A stretch of DNA of 64,000 nt from Rhizobium rosettiformans (GCF_016806065.1 NZ_CP032405.1:3872001-3936000), one strand, 5' to 3'; shown: positions 1 to 9,392, counted from the first letter of the stretch. Made by a program: numbers and translations. The notes: generated by a model from the sequence alone, not told the origin.

Positions 1-1
1 C

Positions 2-886
2 TTGGTTGCCACGCTTGTCGCCAATCCGTCAAACCCTGTTCTGAGCCCCGCCCTCGGTGAGAAGGCTGCGGATGCCGTCGCGTCTTCGCGCCTCTACTGG
101 CTGGCCGACGGGATCGCCTGCGACATTCCCCTTCCCGATGGCACCGATCCGATCAAGGCCGAAGGCGCCCTGCGTCAGGTGCTGGCGGGTCAGCCCGTCG
201 ACGTCGCGGTCCAGGATGCCGACACTCGCCGCAAGTCCATCCTGATCGCCGACATGGATTCGACCATGATCGGCCAGGAATGCATTGACGAGCTCGCGGC
301 CGAGGTCGGCCTGAAGGACAAGGTCTCCCAGATCACGGCCCGGGCCATGAACGGCGAGATCGCCTTCGAGCCCGCCCTGCGCGAACGCGTGGCGCTATTA
401 AAGGGTTTGCCGATCTCGGTGGTCGGCGAGGTGATTGCCAAGCGCATCACTCTGACCCCGGGCGGCAAGGAACTGATCGCGACGATGAAGGCAAGAGGCG
501 GCTACACCGCGCTTGTTTCCGGTGGCTTCACCGTCTTCACCGCCCCGATCGCCGCCATGCTCGGTTTCGATGAGAACCGGGCCAATATCTTGATCGAGGA
601 AGACGGCGTCCTGACCGGCGAGGTTGCCGAACCGATCCTCGGCAAGCAGGCCAAGGTGGATTCCCTGCTCGACATCGCAGGCCGCCTTGGCATCAGCCCG
701 AACGAGACGATTGCCGTCGGCGACGGTGCCAATGATCTGGGCATGCTCGGCATTGCCGGCTCCGGTGTCGCCCTGCATGCCAAGCCGGCCGTGGCCGCTG
801 AAGCGAAGATCCGCATCGACCACGGCGACCTCACCGCCCTTCTCTATCTGCAGGGCTACCGCAAGTCGGACTTCGTGACCGCATAA
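2..886 (+). CDS. serB: phosphoserine phosphatase SerB (5' end probably just outside window)
   Basis: SerB hydrolyses O-phosphoserine to serine, the last step of serine biosynthesis, in the cytoplasm. The HAD-phosphatase signature is visible: motif I D-M-D-S-T near residue 84, a serine motif in LVSGGFT near residue 173, and the Mg-binding GDGANDLGML near residue 241. The N-terminal 75 residues form the ACT-like region typical of rhizobial SerB. The frame is open to the first base. The leftmost codon is TTG, and family proteins usually begin one or two residues earlier with Met-Ala, so the true start most likely lies just left of the window. The gene is followed after 9 bp by an acetyltransferase gene, probably co-transcribed. 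Confidence 0.93.
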   Translation: MVATLVANPSNPVLSPALGEKAADAVASSRLYWLADGIACDIPLPDGTDPIKAEGALRQVLAGQPVDVAVQDADTRRKSILIADMDSTMIGQECIDELAAEVGLKDKVSQITARAMNGEIAFEPALRERVALLKGLPISVVGEVIAKRITLTPGGKELIATMKARGGYTALVSGGFTVFTAPIAAMLGFDENRANILIEEDGVLTGEVAEPILGKQAKVDSLLDIAGRLGISPNETIAVGDGANDLGMLGIAGSGVALHAKPAVAAEAKIRIDHGDLTALLYLQGYRKSDFVTA

Positions 887-895
887 GGGCTGATC

Positions 896-1459
896 ATGCT
901 GATCGTCGAAACGGAGCGACTGATCCTGCGCAACTGGCAGGAGGAGGATCGCAACCTCTTCTACGAGATCAACCGCGACGAAAAGGTCATGGAGTTCTTC
1001 CCGTTTCGCCGCTCCCATGCGGAATGCGACACCCTGTTCGACCGGAACCGCGACATGATCAGTGAAACGGGTCTTGGATTCTACGCGCTCGCCGATCGGA
1101 CAACAAACGAAGCAATGGGCTTCTGCGGCCTGTCACCCGTGGACCTTCCCGGTATCCTGCCCGAGGGAGCAATCGAGATCGGCTGGCGTTTGGCCACCCG
1201 CTTCTGGGGCCGCGGCTACGTCACCGAAGCGGCATCCCGCCTGATCGAATACGCGCGTGCCGACCTGCGTCTGCCGACAGTCTACGCCTTTGCGGTCGAC
1301 GGCAATCATCGGTCGACCGCTGTCATGCAAAGGATTGGCATGCAACGTCTGGCTGGCCAGGATTTCGATCATCCCAAGGTGCCTGACACGCATCCGCACC
1401 TGAAGCGGCATGTATTGTTCAGGATTCAGTTCGATTCCACCCCGATCCGAACAAGATGA
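896..1459 (+). CDS. GNAT acetyltransferase, RimJ/RimL-like
   Basis: This is a 187-residue protein of the GNAT fold (Acetyltransf_3 type). It starts with the family opening ETERLILRNW and carries an acetyl-CoA loop around WGRGYVTEA near residues 106-114. Enzymes of this group transfer acetyl from acetyl-CoA to protein N-termini or small amines; the substrate cannot be told from sequence. It lies 9 bp after serB on the same strand, so it probably shares the serB transcript. A long open frame on the opposite strand overlaps it and is treated as a shadow. Function beyond acetyltransferase is not assigned. Confidence 0.85.
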   Translation: MLIVETERLILRNWQEEDRNLFYEINRDEKVMEFFPFRRSHAECDTLFDRNRDMISETGLGFYALADRTTNEAMGFCGLSPVDLPGILPEGAIEIGWRLATRFWGRGYVTEAASRLIEYARADLRLPTVYAFAVDGNHRSTAVMQRIGMQRLAGQDFDHPKVPDTHPHLKRHVLFRIQFDSTPIRTR

Positions 1460-1507
1460 TATTCCTAATTTACGCAGACTTAAAATGTATCTGCTACGAA
1501 CTTCCGT

Positions 1508-3883
1508 ATGCAGAAGATGTTTTCCGCGCATCTCGCGGCACCGATTGCGAACCTGTACGACCGCTTCCTGCGCCTTGGTGAAGGTGACCAGACGGCGGAA
1601 GAGGCAGAGCGTATCCGCGCAGTTCGACTGTCGGTCGTCGGCACCAGCACGCCATGGATGATGGCGGCCAACGTCTGCAACGCGGTCCTGACAGTTTTTG
1701 CCTTTTACGGCAGCCCGTCCGCGACTGAAGTCTATGTGATCTGCGGCCTCATCCTCACTGTTGCGGTATTTACGACCCTGTCCTGGTGGCGCAATCGCAA
1801 ACGCGGCATGCGCGAGCGGGCAAGCCTGCGCGGGACAGTTCGCGCGATCATTTATGCCGCGATCCTGAGCGGCCTCTGGGCAGCCCTCGATGTGGCGGCC
1901 TATCACATAGCCGACGAAACGCAGCGCATGGTGCTGATTGCGCTCACCGTCGGCATGGCCGGCGGCGGCGGCTTCGCCCTGGCAACCATTCCGCCGGCAT
2001 CGATCGTCTTCTGCAGCACCGTTGCCGTCGGCGCGGCAATCGCCCTCTCCCGCGATCCCACGATTGTCGGCGCCTACCTCTTCGTCCTCTACCTGATCTT
2101 TGCCGCGATCATCATCCGCTCGTCGCTGGCGGTCTGTCGAAGCCTCACGGAGCGCGTCCGGGCCAAGCTTGCCGCCGACGAGCAGCGGGACGTCATCAAT
2201 CTCCTGCTGAACGACTTCGAAGAGAACGCCGCGGACTGGTTGTGGGGCACCGACGAGAACCTCAACCTGGTTCGTGCCTCCAGCCGCTTCTACGATCAGA
2301 TGCAGGTGCCAGAAGCCATGGTGATCGGCAAGCCGCTGACCGGGATCATGCCCTTCGCCGAAGTCGGGGTCGAGGGCATGGATTGCAAGGAGAACTTCAT
2401 CACCTGTCTGGAGGCGCGCCAGTCCTTCCGTGATCAGGACATCTGTGTCGAACTGGGGGGCGAACTGGCGATCTGGTCGCTGACCGCAAAGGCCATCCAG
2501 GACGAGACCGGACAGTTCTGCGGCTATCGCGGAGTTGGCCGCGATGTCACCGCAAGCCGTGAAAGCCGGCTGCGGATCGAACACATGGCCCGCCACGATC
2601 CGTTGACGGAAGTTGGTAACCGCGTTCTCCTCTCCGAAGATTTCGAACGCGCGGTATCGCGTTATCAACGCTTCGGCGACCCTTTCTCGGTCCTGCTGCT
2701 GGATCTTGATCGTTTCAAGCATATCAACGACAATTTCGGCCATGCCGGCGGCGACGAACTGCTGCGCGCTATTGCCAGCATTCTGAGCCAGATCCGCGGC
2801 GAGAGCGACACGCTGGCGCGCATTGGCGGTGATGAGTTCGCGATCCTGCATGTGACGGGCGACGATCCGCAGAGCGCCGCGAGCCTCGCCTCCCGCATCA
2901 TCGAAAGCCTCAGCAAGCCGATCAGCCTCCGCTGCGGCACGGCCCATGTCGGCGTCAGCATCGGCATTGCCTGCGCCCCGATCGATGGCACTGATCCAGA
3001 CCAGTTGATGCGCAATGCAGATCTTGCCCTTTATCGGGCCAAGACAGACGGACGCAACCGTTACCGCTTCTTCGATAGCTCGCTGGATGCCGCTGCGCGA
3101 CGCCGCAATCTGATCGAACAGGAACTGGCGCTTGCGGTTGCCCAGGAGAGCCTGACCGTCAACTTCCAGCCGCTCGTCGACGCCCAGAGCCGGCAGGTGG
3201 TCTGTGCCGAGGCATTGCTGCGGTGGAACCATCCGACGCTCGGGCCCATCAGCCCCGGCGAATTCATCCCGATCGCCGAAGAATCCGGCCAGATCGGCGC
3301 AATCGGCAGCTGGGTACTGCGCCAAGCCTGCAAGCACGCGGTCAACTGGCCGGACCATATCCGCGTCGCCGTCAATCTGTCCTCACGCCAGTTTCTCAGT
3401 CCAGGGCTCCTGCCGCTGGTTGAAAGCGCGTTGAAGCAGAACGGTCTGCCCGCTCATCGTCTCGAACTGGAGGTGACGGAAAGCCTGCTGATGGAAAAGG
3501 CGATCGGCGTCGAACAAACGCTTGCCTGCCTGTCACGGCTCGGGCTTCGCATCGCGCTCGACGACTTCGGCACGGGCTTCTCCTCCCTGAGCTACCTGCG
3601 CCAGTATCGCTTCGACAAACTGAAGATCGACCAGTCCTTCATTTCGGACCTGGAAACGAATGCCGACAGCCGCGCCATCGTTGACGCCGTGATCCGTCTT
3701 GCGCGTGACCTGCGCATGAGCGTTGCTGCAGAAGGCGTCGAAACCAGAGGTCAGTTCGACCTGTTGCGGCAAATGGGCTGCGGCGAGATCCAGGGCTTCC
3801 TCGTCGGCCGACCGATGCCGGTCGACCAGTTCGAGGAGTATTTGAGACAGAACAGCATCTCGGTCGAGCGGCTCTACGCCTGA
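1508..3883 (+). CDS. membrane GGDEF/EAL cyclic-di-GMP protein
   Basis: This 791-residue protein makes and/or breaks cyclic di-GMP. About six hydrophobic segments lie between residues 48 and 205. They are followed by a PAS-like region (about 235-350), a GGDEF domain with an intact GGDEF at 440-444, and an EAL domain starting with E-A-L at 568-570. The EAL domain keeps ELEVTES, DDFGTGFSSL and the K-x-D motif LKIDQSF, so it looks catalytically competent; the GGDEF half also has its active-site residues. I see no canonical RxxD inhibitory site directly before GGDEF. The stop codon lies 1 bp from the convergent degP stop. Whether it acts mainly as cyclase or phosphodiesterase cannot be read from sequence. 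Confidence 0.93.
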   Translation: MQKMFSAHLAAPIANLYDRFLRLGEGDQTAEEAERIRAVRLSVVGTSTPWMMAANVCNAVLTVFAFYGSPSATEVYVICGLILTVAVFTTLSWWRNRKRGMRERASLRGTVRAIIYAAILSGLWAALDVAAYHIADETQRMVLIALTVGMAGGGGFALATIPPASIVFCSTVAVGAAIALSRDPTIVGAYLFVLYLIFAAIIIRSSLAVCRSLTERVRAKLAADEQRDVINLLLNDFEENAADWLWGTDENLNLVRASSRFYDQMQVPEAMVIGKPLTGIMPFAEVGVEGMDCKENFITCLEARQSFRDQDICVELGGELAIWSLTAKAIQDETGQFCGYRGVGRDVTASRESRLRIEHMARHDPLTEVGNRVLLSEDFERAVSRYQRFGDPFSVLLLDLDRFKHINDNFGHAGGDELLRAIASILSQIRGESDTLARIGGDEFAILHVTGDDPQSAASLASRIIESLSKPISLRCGTAHVGVSIGIACAPIDGTDPDQLMRNADLALYRAKTDGRNRYRFFDSSLDAAARRRNLIEQELALAVAQESLTVNFQPLVDAQSRQVVCAEALLRWNHPTLGPISPGEFIPIAEESGQIGAIGSWVLRQACKHAVNWPDHIRVAVNLSSRQFLSPGLLPLVESALKQNGLPAHRLELEVTESLLMEKAIGVEQTLACLSRLGLRIALDDFGTGFSSLSYLRQYRFDKLKIDQSFISDLETNADSRAIVDAVIRLARDLRMSVAAEGVETRGQFDLLRQMGCGEIQGFLVGRPMPVDQFEEYLRQNSISVERLYA

Positions 3884-3884
3884 A

Positions 3885-5519
3885 CTATTCGAGTGGAACC
3901 GCCACGAGACGGAGATTGCCGTCCTTGTCGGCAATCATCAGATAGCCGCTGCGGCGTCCCTCACCCTTGATGTTGGTCAGCTTCTCGGCCACTTGCTGCG
4001 GTGTTCTCATGAACTCCTGCGCCACCTCGACGATCACCTCGCCGACCTGCAGCCCCCTGCCTTCAGCCTTGGAGCCGGGAAGCACGCGGGTGATCAGAAC
4101 CCCTTCAACGCCCTCGGCAATCGAGAAGCTCACACGGTTCGCATCGGTAAGCGCGGTCAGCTCGACGCCGATGAGCCCTTCCGTCACGGGCGCGCTCTGT
4201 TCGGCTTGATCAGGCGTGGCCGGAGCCTCACCCTGCTCGTCTCCGTCAGGAGCCTCCTCGCCGGCAGGCGGCTCTGCAGGCCCCTGCTGATCGCCGTCGG
4301 GCGCCGTGCCCTCCTCGTCGGGCTCGACCGTGGTTTCTGGATCCGTCTCGTTGCTCGCGACCTCGTCATCATCAAGACGCCCAAGGGTCACCTTCACCGT
4401 CTGTTCCTGTCCGTCGCGCAGGATGACTACGTCGAGCGGTTCGCCGATCGGACTTTCGGCCACAATGCGGGTGAGGTCGCGGGTTTCGGAAATCGCACGT
4501 CCATTGAAGCGCATGATGATGTCGCCGACTTGGATCGGGCCATTGGCGACAGGGCCACCTTCGACAATACCGCTGATCAGAGCGCCACGGGCGCGGTCGA
4601 TGTTCAGGCTCTGCGCCACCTCGTCGGAAACCGGCTGGATGCGAACGCCGAGCCAGCCACGACGCGTTTCGCCAAACTCGATCAACTGATTGACGATGTT
4701 CTCCGCCAGTTCCGTCGGCACGGCAAAACCGATGCCGATCGATCCGCCGCTCGGCGATATGATCGCCGTGTTGATCCCGATCACCTCGCCGCTCATGTTG
4801 AACAGCGGTCCACCGGAATTGCCCTTGTTGATCGCCGCATCCGTCTGGATGAAGTTGTCATAGGGGCCGGCATTGATGTTGCGGCCGCTGGCCGAGATAA
4901 TTCCGACCGTCACCGAGCCGCCTAGGCCGAACGGATTGCCGATCGCCATGACCCAGTCGCCGATGCGCATCTTCGTCGAATCGCCGAATTTCACCGCCGT
5001 CAGCGGCTGTGGCGGCTCGACCTTGAGAACGGACAGATCGGTCTTCGTGTCAGTGCCGATCAGCGTCGCCTTCAGCTTCGAACCGTCGGAGAAAATGACC
5101 TCGATATCGTCGGCATTTTCGATCACGTGATTGTTGGTGACGATGAAGCCCGTCGGGTCGATCACAAAGCCGGAGCCAAGCGAGTTCACTTTGTTGCTCG
5201 TGCCCCCGCCTTCGCGGTTCCGGTAGAAGTCTTCGAACAACTCCTGGAAGGGCGAGCCCTCCGGAACCTGCGGACGCGGACCCTCGCCCTCTTCGGCGAC
5301 GCTTTGAGACGTCGAGATATTGACGACGGCGCCGAGCAGGCCACTTGCGAGATCCGCAACTGATTCAGGCCCTTGCTGCGCCACCGCTGGAATGGGCGAG
5401 GCCACGGCACCGACGGTCACGGCCGTTCCCGTGAGAAGCGCCGACAGAATCATTCGCGACGCGCGGGCAGGTTTCATCATCGGCTTCCTCACTGGATTGT
5501 CTGGAGTCTTGGTGAACAT
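3885..5519 (-). CDS. degP: DegP/HtrA-type periplasmic serine protease (Do family)
   Basis: This is a secreted quality-control protease and chaperone of 544 residues. A basic N-terminus and hydrophobic stretch (about 23-47, ending PAVAQQG) form a signal peptide. The trypsin-like domain has the catalytic triad H131 (in TNNHVIE), D161 (in TDLSVLK) and S235 (in GNSGGPLF). PDZ1 spans about 285-382 and PDZ2 about 447-544. Between them lies a 65-residue acidic, Pro/Gly-rich linker with two copies of APDGD(Q/E)QG. The gene is the last of hflK-hflC-DUF2065-degP, a common rhizobial arrangement that groups membrane and periplasmic proteolysis control. An internal Met at residue 14 or 15 is an alternative start that would still keep the signal peptide. 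Confidence 0.95.
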   Translation of the reverse strand: MFTKTPDNPVRKPMMKPARASRMILSALLTGTAVTVGAVASPIPAVAQQGPESVADLASGLLGAVVNISTSQSVAEEGEGPRPQVPEGSPFQELFEDFYRNREGGGTSNKVNSLGSGFVIDPTGFIVTNNHVIENADDIEVIFSDGSKLKATLIGTDTKTDLSVLKVEPPQPLTAVKFGDSTKMRIGDWVMAIGNPFGLGGSVTVGIISASGRNINAGPYDNFIQTDAAINKGNSGGPLFNMSGEVIGINTAIISPSGGSIGIGFAVPTELAENIVNQLIEFGETRRGWLGVRIQPVSDEVAQSLNIDRARGALISGIVEGGPVANGPIQVGDIIMRFNGRAISETRDLTRIVAESPIGEPLDVVILRDGQEQTVKVTLGRLDDDEVASNETDPETTVEPDEEGTAPDGDQQGPAEPPAGEEAPDGDEQGEAPATPDQAEQSAPVTEGLIGVELTALTDANRVSFSIAEGVEGVLITRVLPGSKAEGRGLQVGEVIVEVAQEFMRTPQQVAEKLTNIKGEGRRSGYLMIADKDGNLRLVAVPLE

Positions 5520-5590
5520 AAGGCGGAATGGGCTGAGGGAAAATCACAATTGCCGGAATAGATCTAACCTCGACTTGCGACCACATCTTG

Positions 5591-5776
5591 TCAGCCGCGT
5601 ATCCACCAAACGATTGCAATGCCCGTGGTGATCGCGGTGAGACCGAGGAGCCGCAGTTGATCCTCCGGGATCTCTGGCAGGAGCCGGGCCATGCGCACAA
5701 GAAAACGAGGGGCCAGCGCATAGGCCAGCCCCTCGATGATCAGAAATATGGCGATCCCTGCGAGCAGGTCGTCCAT
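5591..5776 (-). CDS. DUF2065 small membrane protein
   Basis: This 61-residue protein starts MDDLLAGIAIFLI and has two hydrophobic segments (about 4-22 and 43-58) flanking an R-rich, acidic middle. It matches the DUF2065 family, which is widely found just downstream of hflC in proteobacteria. Its function is unknown; the location suggests a role with the HflKC membrane complex. The ATG at 5774-5776 was chosen because a longer open frame upstream would overlap the end of hflC and has non-family, Arg/His-rich content. It sits 4 bp after hflC and 71 bp before degP. Confidence 0.85.
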   Translation of the reverse strand: MDDLLAGIAIFLIIEGLAYALAPRFLVRMARLLPEIPEDQLRLLGLTAITTGIAIVWWIRG

Positions 5777-5780
5777 GATG

Positions 5781-6737
5781 TCAGTTGCCGGTAGGTGCCG
5801 GCGGTGGGGCCGGTTGCTGGGCGGCAGCAGGTGCAGGTGGCACCGTCGCCGAGTTGCCCGTACCGGCTCCGCTGTTGAAGAAGCGGAAGAAGTCACTGTC
5901 AGGCGACAGCACCATCGTCGTGCCCTGATTGCTCATCGAAGCAACATAGGCGCGCATCGAGCGGTAGAACTCGAAGAAGCCCGGATCACGCTGGAAGGCA
6001 TCGGCGAAGATGCTGTTACGCTCTGCATCGCCTTCACCACGCAGGATTTCCGAATCGCGCTGCGCTCCGGCCTGCAACTCGACGACCTGACGGTCGGCGA
6101 TCGCCCGGCGACGCTGGCTTTCTTCGTTACCCCGCGCACGGATCAGTTCAGCCTCCGCGAGACGCTCGGCCTTCATACGCTCGAAGGTCTGCTGCGAGAC
6201 TTCCTGCGTCAGGTCGGTACGACGAATGCGGACGTCGGTGACCTGCAGGCCGAGGCTTTCAGCCGCTGCCTGGAGATCGTTGCGAACGTCGGACATCATC
6301 GAGCCACGCTCTTCGGAGAGCGCTGCATCGAAGTTGCGCAGACCGTAGACACGGCGGAGGGCTGCATCGAGACGGGTACGAAGACGCGATTCTGCGGCTA
6401 CGCGGTCCGCCGAAACCGTTTCACGGAAACGGCGGGCATCGGTGATCCGATAGACCGCGAATGCATCGACTTCATAGAACGCACCGCCACGGACCTGAAC
6501 ACGAATGTCAGGCAGATCGAAACGCAGCGCGCGGTCTTCGACATATTGCACGCGATCGGCGTCGATGAAGGCGAAGGGCAGCTTGAAATAGAGGCCCGGC
6601 TCGTTCTTCACGTCCTGAATCTGACCGAAGCGCAGGACGATGGCCTGCTCTCGCTCGTTGACCACAAAAATAGAGGAATAGACGAAGAACAGCGCGACGC
6701 CGAGGGCGACGAGGAAATAGGAAAGACGGTTCTGCAT
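5781..6737 (-). CDS. hflC: HflC, SPFH/band-7 modulator of FtsH
   Basis: HflC pairs with HflK in a large inner-membrane cage that limits access of substrates to the FtsH protease. The 318-residue form starts MQNRLSYFL, has one N-terminal membrane anchor (about 7-24) and a periplasmic SPFH domain beginning VNEREQAIVLRFG. A long helical, Ala/Glu/Arg-rich stretch follows (about 190-250), then a Pro/Ala-rich tail. The ATG at 6735-6737 lies 1 bp after the hflK stop. A longer frame reading into hflK was rejected because the N-terminal extension is not hydrophobic and does not fit the family. Confidence 0.95.
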   Translation of the reverse strand: MQNRLSYFLVALGVALFFVYSSIFVVNEREQAIVLRFGQIQDVKNEPGLYFKLPFAFIDADRVQYVEDRALRFDLPDIRVQVRGGAFYEVDAFAVYRITDARRFRETVSADRVAAESRLRTRLDAALRRVYGLRNFDAALSEERGSMMSDVRNDLQAAAESLGLQVTDVRIRRTDLTQEVSQQTFERMKAERLAEAELIRARGNEESQRRRAIADRQVVELQAGAQRDSEILRGEGDAERNSIFADAFQRDPGFFEFYRSMRAYVASMSNQGTTMVLSPDSDFFRFFNSGAGTGNSATVPPAPAAAQQPAPPPAPTGN

Positions 6738-6738
6738 G

Positions 6739-7872
6739 TCAGTTCCCCCCCGTCGTTGACTGGCCGGCGCCCTGGTTGCCCTGCTGACGCATGAGTTCGT
6801 TGAGCGGCAGGTACGGTACGACACCCTGCTGTTCGCCGATGATCACCTTGTTCGAATTGCGCAGAACGTTCTCCATGGTCTCCAGGTAGATGCGCTGACG
6901 GGTTACGTCGGGCGCCTTTACGTATTCGTCGTAGATCGAGATGAAGCGCTGCGCCTCACCCTCGGCTTCCTTGACGACCTGGTCCTTGTAGGCGGCTGCC
7001 TCTTCGCGGATCTGTGCTGCCTGGCCTCGTGCCTGACCGAGACGCTGGTTGGCGTACTGGTTGGCTTCTTCGACAAAGCGGTCTTCGTCCTGCTGGGCGC
7101 GCTGCACTTCTTCGAAGGCTTCGGCCACTTCGCGCGGCGGAGCCGCGTCTTCGATCGGAACCGCGTTGATCGCGATGCCGGCACCATAGGTGTCCATGGT
7201 GCCCTGGATGATGTCACGAACCTGGGTGGAGATCTGTTCGCGGTTGTCGCGGAAGACATCCTGGGCCGGACGACGACCGACAACTTCACGCATGGCGCTC
7301 TCGGACACCTGCTGGAGGGTCTGGGTCGGATCTTCGAGGTTGAAGAGATAGGACTGCGGGTCCGACACGGTGTAGAGCACCGAGAACTGGACGCTGACGA
7401 TGTTCTGATCGCCGCTGAGCATCAGGCCGGCGCCAGGATTGTTCGAGGTCGGACGGCTGCCGATGTTCTGCTGCTGCTCGGTGACCTTGACGATCTCGAC
7501 CGATTCGATCGGCCAGAGATGGAAATGCAGGCCCGGCATCGAGATTTCTTCCTTCGGCTTGCCGAAGCGCAGTTCAACGCCGCGCTCGTCCGGCTGAACC
7601 GTGTAGATGGCCTGCATCGCCCAGAAGGCGACCAGCACAATACCGACGATCACGAATGCACCGCCGTTGAACCCGCCGGGCACGACATTCTTCAGTCGAT
7701 CCTGACCTCTGCGGATCAGATCCTCCAGATCCGGGGGCTGGTTGCCGCCGCCGCCACCGCCGTTTCCGCGTGGCCGGTTTGGCCCCTGCCCCCAGGGGCC
7801 CTGATTGTTACCGCCGCCGCCGCCGCCGCCCCAAGGACCGCCGCCGCCGCCGTTTTGATTGCTCCAGGGCAT
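6739..7872 (-). CDS. hflK: HflK, SPFH/band-7 modulator of FtsH
   Basis: HflK is the partner of HflC in the FtsH-controlling membrane complex. The protein (377 residues) has a striking Gly/Asn/Trp/Pro-rich cytoplasmic N-terminus (residues 1-48, several runs of five to seven glycines), a transmembrane helix at about 71-92, and an SPFH domain starting PDERGVELRFG. The C-terminal helical region is rich in Ala, Glu and Arg. Start ATG at 7870-7872; a 20-residue upstream extension is open but has no support. It is the first gene of hflK-hflC-DUF2065-degP and has a good promoter candidate about 80 bp upstream. Confidence 0.95.
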   Translation of the reverse strand: MPWSNQNGGGGGPWGGGGGGGNNQGPWGQGPNRPRGNGGGGGGNQPPDLEDLIRRGQDRLKNVVPGGFNGGAFVIVGIVLVAFWAMQAIYTVQPDERGVELRFGKPKEEISMPGLHFHLWPIESVEIVKVTEQQQNIGSRPTSNNPGAGLMLSGDQNIVSVQFSVLYTVSDPQSYLFNLEDPTQTLQQVSESAMREVVGRRPAQDVFRDNREQISTQVRDIIQGTMDTYGAGIAINAVPIEDAAPPREVAEAFEEVQRAQQDEDRFVEEANQYANQRLGQARGQAAQIREEAAAYKDQVVKEAEGEAQRFISIYDEYVKAPDVTRQRIYLETMENVLRNSNKVIIGEQQGVVPYLPLNELMRQQGNQGAGQSTTGGN

Positions 7873-7950
7873 CAATACCTCTTTGCTGTAAAAGCTCCCA
7901 AGTCCCCCGCCCGCTGGCCGATTGACCAGCATGCATGAGGTTCCAAAGGG

Positions 7951-7979
7951 TTATAGGTATCGAAGCCCTTGCTTTCAAC
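7951..7979 (-). promoter_or_regulatory. candidate sigma-70-type promoter for hflK operon
   Basis: On the minus strand GTTGAA (7979-7974) and CTATAA (7956-7951) are separated by exactly 17 bp. This resembles the rhizobial housekeeping consensus CTTGAC-N17-CTATAT. Transcription would start near 7944, giving a leader of about 70 nt before hflK. Read from sequence only. Confidence 0.55.
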
Positions 7980-8024
7980 GCGAAGAGGCCAACTTCTTCT
8001 TCGGAAAGGGCAAATTTTGCGTTA

Positions 8025-8546
8025 TCAGGCGGCCCTGCGACGGTATATCGCGTATCGTGTGGGGTAATTGTCCTTGTCGCCGGCCGGAACGCCAATTTCC
8101 TGGACGCATTCGAACGATGCGGGATCGATCATCGGAAACGAAGTATCCCCGTCCACAACTGTCTCGACATGGGTGACATGCAGGAGATCGGCAAACGCCA
8201 GTGCCTGGCGATAAATCTCGCCACCGCCCACGACGCACACCTCGTTCACACCGAGCTCGGCCGCAATCGCCCTGCCCCGTTCGAGAGCTTCGTCGAGACT
8301 CTTCACGGTTTCAACGCCGGACATGTCGAAGGTCTGACTGCGGCTGACAATGATATGTGGCCGACCAGGAAGCGGTTTCGACCCTACAGATTCGAAGGTC
8401 TTGCGCCCCATCACCAGCGGCTTGCCCATGCTGAGCGCCTTGAAGCGCTTCAGGTCGGTCGACAGCTTCCACGGCATGTCGCCGTCGCGGCCAATGATCC
8501 CGTTCCGCGACACGGCAACGATGATGACGGTCTTGATGTCAGCCAT
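8025..8546 (-). CDS. folA: dihydrofolate reductase
   Basis: DHFR reduces dihydrofolate to tetrahydrofolate with NADPH. It regenerates the cofactor oxidised by thymidylate synthase, whose gene lies just upstream. The 173-residue protein starts MADIKTVIIVAVS and shows the family motifs GIIGRDGDMPWKL (substrate and cofactor loop), GRKTFES, and GGGEIYRQAL near residue 106. Start ATG at 8544-8546 was chosen by family alignment; 21 upstream codons are open but overlap thyA. The start is 22 bp after the thyA stop, consistent with a thyA-folA operon. Confidence 0.95.
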   Translation of the reverse strand: MADIKTVIIVAVSRNGIIGRDGDMPWKLSTDLKRFKALSMGKPLVMGRKTFESVGSKPLPGRPHIIVSRSQTFDMSGVETVKSLDEALERGRAIAAELGVNEVCVVGGGEIYRQALAFADLLHVTHVETVVDGDTSFPMIDPASFECVQEIGVPAGDKDNYPTRYAIYRRRAA

Positions 8547-8568
8547 GCCGAACCCGTTCACCGCACCG

Positions 8569-9363
8569 TCAGACGGCAATCGGCGCCTTGATGCTTGCAT
8601 CGGCCTCATAGCCGATCAGGGTGAAGTCGTCATACGCGAAGGAAAACAGATCCTTGACGTCGGGATTGAGCTTCATGACCGGCAACGCCTTCGGCGTGCG
8701 TGTCAGCTGAAGCTTCGCCTGATCGAAATGATTGGCATAGAGATGGGCGTCGCCCAGCGTATGGACAAAGTCTCCCGGCTCGAGACCGGTCACCTGCGCA
8801 ATCATCAGGGTCAGCAGCGCGTAAGAGGCGATATTGAAGGGAACGCCGAGGAAGATATCGGCCGAGCGCTGGTAGAGCTGGCAGGATAGGCGGCCATCGG
8901 CCACGTAAAACTGGAAGAGGCAGTGGCAGGGCGGAAGTGCCATCTCGTCGACCAGCGCCGGGTTCCAGGCGGTGACGATGTGGCGTCGTGAGTTCGGGTT
9001 TGTCTTGATGCTCTCGACGAGCTTCGCCATCTGGTCGATCTGCCCGCCGTCATAATCCGGCCAGGAACGCCACTGCGCACCATAGACGGGACCAAGGTCG
9101 CCGTTTTCGTCGGCCCATTCGTCCCAGATGCTGACGCCGTTTTCCTTCAGGTAGCGGATATTCGTATCGCCCTTCAGGAACCAGAGCAGTTCGTGAATGA
9201 TCGACTTCAGATGCAGTCGTTTCGTCGTGATGACAGGAAAGCCTTCCGCCAGATCGAAGCGCATCTGGTAACCGAACACGGAGCGGGTGCCGGTGCCCGT
9301 GCGGTCACCGCGATCGCTGCCGGTCTCCAGAACGTGGCGCAGAAGGTCGTGATACTGGTGCAT
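8569..9363 (-). CDS. thyA: thymidylate synthase
   Basis: ThyA methylates dUMP to dTMP using methylene-tetrahydrofolate, in the cytoplasm. The 264-residue product has exactly the usual bacterial length. It begins [12 protein letters not shown] and carries GDRTGTGT, the nucleophilic-cysteine region [12 protein letters not shown] and [18 protein letters not shown]. The ATG at 9361-9363 fits the family start, and the longer open frame upstream was not used. It is followed by folA on the same strand. The 150 bp upstream separate it from the divergently transcribed tmRNA gene. Confidence 0.97.
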   Translation of the reverse strand: MHQYHDLLRHVLETGSDRGDRTGTGTRSVFGYQMRFDLAEGFPVITTKRLHLKSIIHELLWFLKGDTNIRYLKENGVSIWDEWADENGDLGPVYGAQWRSWPDYDGGQIDQMAKLVESIKTNPNSRRHIVTAWNPALVDEMALPPCHCLFQFYVADGRLSCQLYQRSADIFLGVPFNIASYALLTLMIAQVTGLEPGDFVHTLGDAHLYANHFDQAKLQLTRTPKALPVMKLNPDVKDLFSFAYDDFTLIGYEADASIKAPIAV

Positions 9364-9392
9364 GGGTCCATCATCGAGTCGTTGTCGGCGCC

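Noticed and set aside
1133-3358. 741-codon minus-strand frame opposite the GGDEF/EAL gene
   Set aside because: Antisense shadow of a clear gene with intact GGDEF and EAL motifs; no recognisable domain in the shadow.
7660-7872. GC-rich simple repeats at the start of hflK considered as a mobile or regulatory repeat
   Set aside because: They encode the known Gly-rich N-terminus of HflK and stay in frame.
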